Source: Lasiosphaeria ovina (lineage: Eukaryota > Ascomycota > Sordariomycetes > Sordariales > Lasiosphaeriaceae). Taken from it: a stretch of 64,000 nucleotides of DNA. The position numbers were made by a program, and so were the translations under genes. The notes beneath the pieces are model-generated. The model made no database searches, was not told the origin of the DNA, and saw only the letters and a program-made list of their open reading frames with translations. Shown here piece by piece: positions 56,693 through 64,000 of the stretch (positions are counted from its first letter, which is position 1; every line of letters begins with the position of its first letter). Where the stretch lies: positions 806,001 through 870,000 of the forward strand of contig JAULSN010000001.1 of assembly GCA_033439765.1 (NCBI GenBank), given 5' to 3'.

Positions 56693-58485
56693 CTATTCCT
56701 GTTCTGGATGTTTCTCCGGCAAAGTCACAGACTCTGGGGGGGTCGCCGTCGCCGTCACCGTCTCGGTATGGCGGGAGCTCTCCATCAGATTCTGATGCGC
56801 CTCAATGCCGTGTTGGGGAGCAATCACCGCACCGTCCTCCTTCTGTTCCCTGTCGGCTGGCGTCCAAGCAAGATAATCACGACGAACCTATACGGTAAAT
56901 TTGTCAGTAACCAAGGCTATTAATCGACAGAACCACATATAATAGAGTCCATACCTCAACATAGTCGTAAGCAAATTCACCGTGCTGGTCGTCGTCCATG
57001 CCGAGTAGCTCGGCCTCGGACGAGGCCCGGAGATGCAGACCGGGAACGAGATCGATGAGCTTGGCGATGAAGGCGGACATGACGAAAGAGTAACCAACCG
57101 CGGCGAGGATATATGCAATTTGAACATAAAGCTGCCGGTAGTTCTGGTTAAGGAAACCCCCATTGACGAGGCCTGTGTTGACACCGTCCAAGCCAATGAT
57201 GTAGTCGGCTGCGAAGAAGGCATTAAAAATGAGACCGACTATCCCTCCCACTCCGTGTTCAGCGAGAATGTCGAGGGCGTCGTCGACGCCAACCAGAAAC
57301 TTGACCTTGGTGCTAAAATTGCAGGCGATTCCGGTAACAACACCAAGAAGAATGCTGGCCCATGGTGTAATGAAGCCCGACGCGGGAGTAGCAGCGACGA
57401 GACCCGAAATGGTACCAGAGCACCAGCCGACAAGCGACCACTTCTTTGCCAGGCGGTAATCCAGAAGGCACCAAGTCATGGCGGCGAACATGGCCGTTAG
57501 GCACGAGTTCCAGCACGCCATGACGGCACGGAGGTTGGCGCCAAAGGCTGAGCCGCCATTGAAGCCCAACCAACCGAACCACAGGAGAATGGTGCCGAGT
57601 GTGATGAGGGAGATGTTGTGCGGGCGGAAGTTAAGCATCATCTTCTCGTTGCGCCTGCCGAGCACCCACGAGTACGCAAATGCTGATACACCGGACCCAA
57701 TCTCGACTGGACCGCCGCCGGCATAGTCCAGCACTCCGTACTTGAACCCCCAGCCGTTGACATTCCACGCCCAGCATGCGATGGGGCAGTATACCAGGGT
57801 TGCCCAGAAGAAAGTGAACACCATGGCTGGGACGACGCGGCCGCGCTCAGCGGTGGCGCCGACGACGAGGGCTGCCGTAACGGCACAGAATTGCATCTAG
57901 CAGGAGCAGGCCGTTAGTCAACCAACAGCCTGGCAAGATGATGCGAGAGAAAAGGAGGCACCATCTTTTATCTTACCTGATAGAAGGAATACAGGAGCTC
58001 TGGGATGAGGGGCGAGCCGGGCGATGGCTTGCCTAGCGTATTCCTCAAGCCGAAGTGGTGGAGATTTCCGATGAAGCCGTTCGTAGCGGTGCTGCTGAGG
58101 GCGAGGGAGTAGCCCCAGAAGTACCACTGGAAGACAACAACGCTGAACGACATCATTACCACCCAGATAAGGGACAAGGCCGACTTTCGACGGGCAAGAC
58201 CCGAGTAGAGGAAGGCAATGCCGGGAACCATGATCAGCACCATGCACGAGGCAATGATGATGAAGGCCTGGTCACCCGACTGGTACCACTGGTTGAGGTT
58301 CTCCGTGGCTGGTAGCGCGTGTCAATCTCGGCGCCAGTGATCATTGTCATTCTGCATGCCTCGGTAGGACTATGCCGGGACTGCGCAGGAAGAGGGGGGA
58401 GGAACTGCGGCTTACCGGAATTACCGCCATTGTTCTCGTTGGTGCCATTGAACTCGGCAGGTGCGCCAATCCACGAGTAAGACAT
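56693..58485 (-). CDS. Ammonium transporter (AMT/MEP family)
   Basis: Plasma membrane permease for ammonium. Exons 58485..58416, 58308..57977, 57896..56955 and 56887..56693 join in phase to give 512 residues with about eleven membrane helices. Family landmarks are NLNQWYQSGDQAFIIIAS, VPGIAFLYSGLARRKSAL, the signature DYAGGGPVEIGSGVSAFAYS, LLWFGWLGFNGGSAFGANL (the FNxGS motif) and the pore His region DILAEHGVGGIVGLI. The cytosolic C-terminus after RRDYLAWTPADREQKED is Glu/Thr-rich, a place where trafficking and phosphorylation signals sit in fungal Mep proteins. The start at MSYSWIGAPAEFNGTNE fits a short extracellular N-terminus with an N-glycosylation sequon. Possible GATA-type sites lie upstream. 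Confidence 0.95.
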
Positions 58486-61400
58486 GGCCGACGTCGGCAG
58501 TGCCGACCGATGTGCTGCGGGGGAAAGACTCTATACGCCTCGGAGGTTGAGGGGGGCCGTGTGGGTGCTTGGCGGAGAGAGACGGCGAGGGTGAGGGCGG
58601 ACGAAGGAGACGGACTTGGGAGCGTCAAAGTGTTGTTGGTGTTCATCAAGGAAAGGGACGAGACCGTAACGGAGCCGTTGCGAGCGCAGGTCCGTCGTCC
58701 GAGGGTCGGGGTTTGTAGGCTCGTGGCTCGAGATTCGAGGTTAGGAATTGGGCGGATGGCGGACGGTTTGGTGGGCCAGGGAGCAAGGCCGAGGGTGGGA
58801 CAGAAGATATATAATTTTATCTTAGGCTGGAAGGGAGCGTGGGACGCCTCCATAGCTTAGTATGCGCGCGTCTTTGTAGTGGTTTTATTTTATTACTAGC
58901 TACCGTGACAAGAGAGTGGGGAGGAGCAAGCGACTCTGACGCATGTGGTAGGCACCGCGCTACACACACATCCTAGGTAGGAAAGGAAAGCACGTCCAGG
59001 AAGAGCACGGGTTAGGCAGGGCAGAAACCCGCCTAGCGCAATTAGTCCCACCACCCCTATCTCGGATCATCACGCTGGTCCTTAGGGTATCTACCCGTTT
59101 CGATTGGGTGGACCCGACGCGGGAAATATCTGTTGATGTTCGAGGGCGAGGGAGCGAGTTCTGGGCCTTCTATCGACAGGCTTGCGGTACCGGGATAGCT
59201 TGACGACAGTCGACCTCCCCGAGTCTCCACCCAAGTGTGGGTGGACCCCCGCTCTCGGGGTTATCCACCCGCTTTCGAGACACTCTGCAGCTGTGCTAGG
59301 GAGTCTGCACCAGGTGTGGACGGGACAGTTGGACTTCCATCCGGTCCGCCACCACGGTCAGTCGCTGGGAAGCTAGGCTGCATGCCTGACTTGCCCTGTC
59401 TTAGTGAGCTCGGTCTGGGGGAAATTACACCCCTCTCTGGAGAGCCGCCGGGCTGGGACAAACGGAGATCGGACGACACCAAGTACCGGAGGAATGATAT
59501 GTGACACCGGACCATGACACGCTGTATGTCGTACATTTGAGCGCACGCTACAAAAGAGAGACTGGCTCTTCTCTGCAGAAAAATCTGACTGACTTTCAAG
59601 GCTGTTCTGCGGCGCTTCGCATCCTCTCTTCAGACATTGACGATCGATCGATGATCGAAAGACGGCATACGAGCTTCGTCATTGGCTGTCGTTTATGTTG
59701 GCCATCCGGATGAGGCGAAAGAAAAATTAGCGCATCCAGCTGCCGTTCAAACTCCCAAGCCGGTGCGGTGGCTTGCCCCACTGCCGGGGGACGGGAGCGC
59801 CGCATTGGGTTGATCGTGTGAGTAAGTTCCCGAACCCCCACGATTGGAAAAACGAACAGGTTTACGGCGAACCAGGCCTCTGGACCGGCATCTCTACGGC
59901 ACGGACATGCTCACGCGGCCAAATAAGTTTGCGATGTAGCAACACTTCACTTCTTCAGTGTATAAAATCAAAAGTCTCGTAGATTGGCTTCGGCGTTGGC
60001 GGAATCTGCCCGAACCAAAGGACCGGAAGACCCGATCCTGAGAGTGTTGTAGAGGTTGGCACATGGAGAGATTCATGGATCCGTAAGGCGTTCGGACTGA
60101 TCCTTGAACTAGTAACCAGTAACAAGGCGGCGTGGGACGGTGTGAGAGAGTGAGACAATACATATTGTGAGACGGCTTTCAAGCTTTGTATGAACGACGC
60201 CGTAACTTCATACCTTTAACAACGAATATGACAACGCACCCATGTGTCCTGTACTGTAAAAGTGCAACAAGGGCGCAATCTTTGGGCATGGCTAAGCTGT
60301 CGTGGTTCCCAACCTGTATAAGTACTGCATGTCTCCACTGAAGCATCAATCCCCCAAGAACCTTGGCGTAGTGATAGGGCATTTTCCACCCGTTCCAGGA
60401 CCGTGGCTGATTGCCCTTGGCTTCTTGGCTTGCGGTCTTTTGGGGACCTTATCGCTGAGTTAGCTGTCTTGCCTCACCTTGGCATATGTCGCTCCAGCTG
60501 CAACCTTGGTAGGCGTGAAGCTTGTTCTCGCTGAAAGGATTTTTTCTTCCCGGCAGATAAACAAGGACCTTGTGATTCGATGTCGTGCCGGGCCCCAACG
60601 TCACGTCAGACCATCGCTCTCCCCGAACACGCAGGGACGCATGCAAAGAGAAAAATTTCACGCGTTTGGCCGTCTTGGCTCGAAAGGACGTGAATTTCTC
60701 TCTTCTTTTCTTTTGATCATACCACATTCTTTTTTTCAGCTGGGTACCCGTAAAATAAGCACCTTGTCAGCAAAAGGAAATTCACCCTCGCCCCTGGTGG
60801 TGTTTTTCTCAGGGGCCCAGGGGCAGCCAATTGGAGGGCGTGGGGAGTGCATTCTTCTTAGCAAATCGTTTGTCCTGCCAAAGCGAAAACGTTAGCAACG
60901 GCGTCCAGAAAGGCCAGGAACACTGCCTACCCACTTCACCAAAGTCGTACAATTCAGATGGATCTGTTCTCCGCTTCCTTCTAGAAAAGACCCTCCTTGC
61001 GTCTTCGAGGCGCGCGTCATCCGCCCCTGGGAATGATGTCTCAGCGTTGCGGCATCCCGCGTTCTGTCTTGCTTGTCAGCCGCAATGGGACGAGGCTCTT
61101 GCCTCTTAGCTCACTCTGTTATCCATTGATGCGTTGTTTTATTCTTGTTATTGTTTGTTTATTTCCGCAACGAGGGAGGACTCGGAGGAACCCTCAAGGC
61201 CGTCGAGGTCTTGGATACCATCACCAAGTGTGTTGGCTATGAAATGCAAAGATATCACCGTTCGTTTTCAATGATGTCACTCTCTTGTCTAGTTCCGCAA
61301 AAGCGCGATGCACCTAGCCGCGCCTCACCTCAACCCCCGGACGGCATGGAACTACGTAAATGGAGGAACCTCGCAACTGATGCCCCCCTGTGAGGGATCG

Positions 61401-62340
61401 GTTTGGCTTCCCGTTGAAATAATAGCTCAAGCTAGCATAAGCTATCTAGGTTGCATGCACATGACACATGCGAGAGATCACCAAACTGGATGCCAATTCG
61501 GAAAAACTTCTCTCTCCCCCTCTTCGTTCAATGGCATTGTGTGGCGTGTGTTGAAGGCTGCAAAAGGGGGGGGGGAAGCGGGGAATTAGCCATGCACCCC
61601 AGAATCAAGGATCACGGAGCTAGCACTTTAGCGCAGAAAGGAAAAATAGGTCTCCCCGGCGATTCCATGAGAGATTTTCCCCCCAAGCACTCAGCTCTGT
61701 AAATGCCCTCCACTTTATTCTTCACTAGAGACAAGAAGAAGCGGGGAATGGCCTGCTCGAAAATCCCGGCTAGAAAACTGACGAGGAAAAAAATTAAAAG
61801 CGCCAAGTGATAGAAGTTTCTTATCTTTACTGGCCACGACCAATGAGCGAGCGCAGCTTGGCGTCGTTGCAACAGAAACATGTCAAGTGAGAGGGGCCTC
61901 TCGGAAGGACCCGGGTCAGATCTAGGGCCTTGTTCCTAGTGCTGGCAAAGATTTTTCTGAGTTTGAATGGCTCTTTTGAAGCAATTGAGCATGCTTTTGA
62001 TAATACCAGAAAGTTCACTTCAGAGTTGCAATCGAGCGAAAGCCTAAGTTTCCTAGATGTCTTTAATTTTCTTCCATCAACTCCAAGTTCTCTCGCACAG
62101 TGGTGTCTTTATCATGACTATTATATTTTGCCCAACGAAGAAGAGATACTTTACATGTTATTACATCACTCTCTTCATTTCCAAACTCTGTTTCCTTCTC
62201 GTAGCTAGTCTGAACCCTTTGACACATCCCGATTGCCATATTCTGACCGCATGTGCCATTAGTGAAGCAAGGGGGAAAAAACTGCAAACAACAAGAACAG
62301 AAAAGAAGATAGAAAGAACAAGGACGACCTGGACATCCGA
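58486..62340. other. Gene-poor intergenic region, 3.9 kb
   Basis: The first 600 nt are the promoter and leader of the ammonium transporter. The remainder has no protein-like open frame; stops are frequent in all frames. There is a G run at 61568-61576. The last few hundred bases are T-rich and include the 3' flank of the phosphatase gene. Confidence 0.5.
58817..59062 (-). promoter_or_regulatory. Two GATA-type sites upstream of the ammonium transporter
   Basis: TTATCT at 58817..58822 and CTATCT at 59057..59062 read AGATAA and AGATAG on the gene's strand, matching the HGATAR core bound by nitrogen regulators such as AreA/NIT-2. They are about 330 and 570 nt from the start codon. Ammonium permeases are typical targets; short sites like these also arise by chance. 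Confidence 0.3.
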
Positions 62341-64000
62341 TCAAGACGGCGGCGCCCCATCCGCAACAGCACCATACGCCAGTTTCTCAACTTGGTAGTC
62401 GCCAAAACAGGCGTAATCGTAGCGGGCGATGCCGGGCATGGTGTCCTGCACGCGCAGAAAGGCGTCGAGCTCGCACCAGCCGTCGACTCGTGAGGCGTCG
62501 CACTCGGGGAAGCTCCAGCCGAGGGGGACGGTGCGCTGGTTGAGCACAAAATGAATGTACTTCGTCTCGCCCCCCGTGTCGAGGTAGCCGGAGCGGTTGG
62601 CGGACAGCGGCTTCGGCGTGCGGATGATCTCCATGTCGAGGCGGGCGCCAAAAGGGGTCAGGTGCGACACGGTGAAGTTGTGCGGGCCGGGTGAAGAGGA
62701 TCCAGCTTGCCGGAGAATTGGGTCAGCCCAAACGCCGCCAGTATGGAGACAATGTTGGAGTCGTGCGAGAAGTCGAGATACAGGCTCTGGTTGAGCGGGA
62801 ACGTTGCAGTGTTGTTATCGAGCGTCACGTTAATTTGCGACCCAGAGTATCCCAGCGTGTGGTTCTTCAAGCGTGCCATAACCTCTTGCTGATAGCCGAT
62901 GCCGACAGCTCGCTGCGTGGTGGTTAGATTGGGGCTAGTGAGGGCGTTATATGCGCGAAATAGCACTACTTACTCCAGTGGGAGACCCAAACCCGTTGTC
63001 TCCGTAGAAAGAAAGGTCAATCGCATACTCAAACCCGACCCATTCTTCGTAAGTGAAGAGCTCGCAGAATCGGCTGAACCCATACGCTACCTGGGAGGAC
63101 GTTAGAGTGCTCAATGGCTACCGGAATCAGGCGTCATAGAACCGACCGTCTCGTATGGGCACATTGTCATGGCTGCATAGCTATCTTCGATAGTCCACTT
63201 ATAGCCATCAATCGAGGCCGCCAGGCGATCAGTGGCTGTTGTTTATTAGCGCTTCATCATCCATGTCGGGTCCAGCTGACATGTATGTACCGTTCTGCAA
63301 GTAATGGCGAATCCAAATATCTGCGGCATCTGAGCCTGTGCCCACTTTGTTCGAGTTCGGACTGAATGAATAACCTGTCAGTTCTCGTTTTTATACAGCT
63401 GTAACCCCCCAGAATGGCCAAGATATAATGCAGCATAGCACATACCAGTTCAAGTAGCCAGCCAGTGAGTTGTTGAAGTTGTTCGCCTCAATAATGACTT
63501 CGATGGTGGCGTTACGTGTCCTGGTATCGACGGGTTAGAAAGATGAGACATCAAAGAGAAACTAAGACGCGTCACGTGCCATTCGAGTCCAAAGAATCCG
63601 GCCATGAAATTCTCGGCCGACTTCAGCATGCGGTCCTGGGTCTGTTTCGTACTTCTGTCAGCAAGAAACTGGACATTTTACAACCCGGGTACGAGAAAAA
63701 AGGTCGCATACCGTTGTCCGCACAATGATCTTGCTGTTCGGGTTGTATAGGGGCGAATACATATAGGCGTGGAGAATCCCCGAGTCGAAGAGCTCCTGGC
63801 GGCCTAGTTATTATATATGGTTTTAGCGAGCCGGCCACTTCATCGGTCAGGAATCTTGGAATATAGAAAACAGACCTCGGGGCACAAGGATCTCGGCACC
63901 GAGCTGGTAGCTCCAGGCATTGAGAAAAGCGAGGGAGCCTTTGGCATGAAACTTGTGTTTCTTAGCAGCGGCAATTCGCCGGCCCAGAGCTCCGACGTTA
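62341..64000 (-). CDS. Histidine acid phosphatase / phytase family, 5' part outside window, two frame breaks
   Basis: Secreted phosphomonoesterase family. Eight exons can be placed: 64000..63876, 63803..63712, 63641..63576, 63520..63446, 63361..63291, 63235..63147, 63090..62974, 62912..62341. Landmarks are GSLAFLNAWSYQLGAEILVP, SGILHAYMYSPLYNPNSK, RMLKSAENFMAGFFGLEW, NCPNSNKVGTGS (created by a splice join), TMCPYETVAYGFSRFCELFT, the catalytic HD pair in LDFSHDSNIVSILAAFG, and HLTPFGARLDMEII. The active-site RHGxRxP would lie upstream of the window. Several N-glycosylation sequons fit secretion. Two problems: the 63576/63520 junction does not keep the reading frame with standard splice sites, and near 62695-62705 the sequence needs a one-base correction to pass from FSGKLDP to GPHNFTVSHL. 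It is therefore a pseudogene, a strain-specific lesion or contains sequence errors. Confidence 0.8.

Noticed and set aside
58372..58860. 162-codon open frame on the plus strand
   Set aside because: Overlaps the first exon and promoter of the ammonium transporter in antisense; no protein-like features.
63571..63580. CACGTG box in the phosphatase gene as a phosphate-regulator site
   Set aside because: It lies at an internal exon border, not in a promoter, and a 6-mer is expected by chance.

Overview
The window is a 64 kb piece of a filamentous ascomycete chromosome, most likely a Sordariomycete (inference from GC-rich coding sequence, short 50-120 nt GT-AG introns with CTAAC-type branch sites, compact genes on both strands, and the look of the proteins). 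Almost every gene had to be assembled from exons by matching reading frames across splice sites. No rRNA, tRNA, CRISPR array or bacterial-type operon was seen.

Layout. 0-3.6 kb: 3' part of the Sin3 co-repressor. 4.2-5.6 kb: a small two-helix, probably mitochondrial, membrane protein. 5.6-9.4 kb: gene-poor, with an inverted repeat. 9.4-10.4 kb: Ser/Pro-rich orphan with a conserved-looking C-terminus. 11.6-14.5 kb: divergent pair of PP2A activator (PTPA/RRD1 type) and exosome subunit RRP46. 14.5-18.7 kb: long gene-free stretch that may include a long leader for NAD kinase (18.75-20.7 kb). 22.2-24.5 kb: homeodomain factor. 25.4-26.6 kb: GRF zinc-finger protein. 27.5-29.8 kb: ELMO/CED-12 protein (yeast Lmo1 type). 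30.9-35.7 kb: tricalbin. 38.6-39.2 kb: U2AF small subunit. 40.1-43.8 kb: 1,192-residue orphan.

43.8-49.5 kb is the accessory part. It holds a 2,134 bp Fot1/pogo-type DNA transposon with TA target duplication, about 110 bp terminal inverted repeats and a transposase spoiled by only one in-frame stop. Beside it is a frameshifted relic of a lineage-restricted fungal family with a possible restriction-endonuclease-like core. 50.1-52.3 kb: eight-exon oxysterol-binding-related protein (Osh6/Osh7 type). 53.6-54.9 kb: membrane-anchored alpha/beta hydrolase. 56.7-58.5 kb: ammonium transporter. 62.3-64.0 kb: 3' part of a histidine acid phosphatase with two apparent frame breaks.

How the genes relate: this is ordinary housekeeping synteny, not a gene cluster. 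Two genes serve lipid transport at membrane contacts (tricalbin, Osh), two RNA processing (RRP46, U2AF35), two transcription (Sin3, homeodomain) and two nutrient acquisition (ammonium transporter, acid phosphatase). I found no convincing new multi-gene system. The most unusual items are the nearly intact transposon, the decayed family member beside it, the broken phosphatase, and the short repeats and palindromes between genes.
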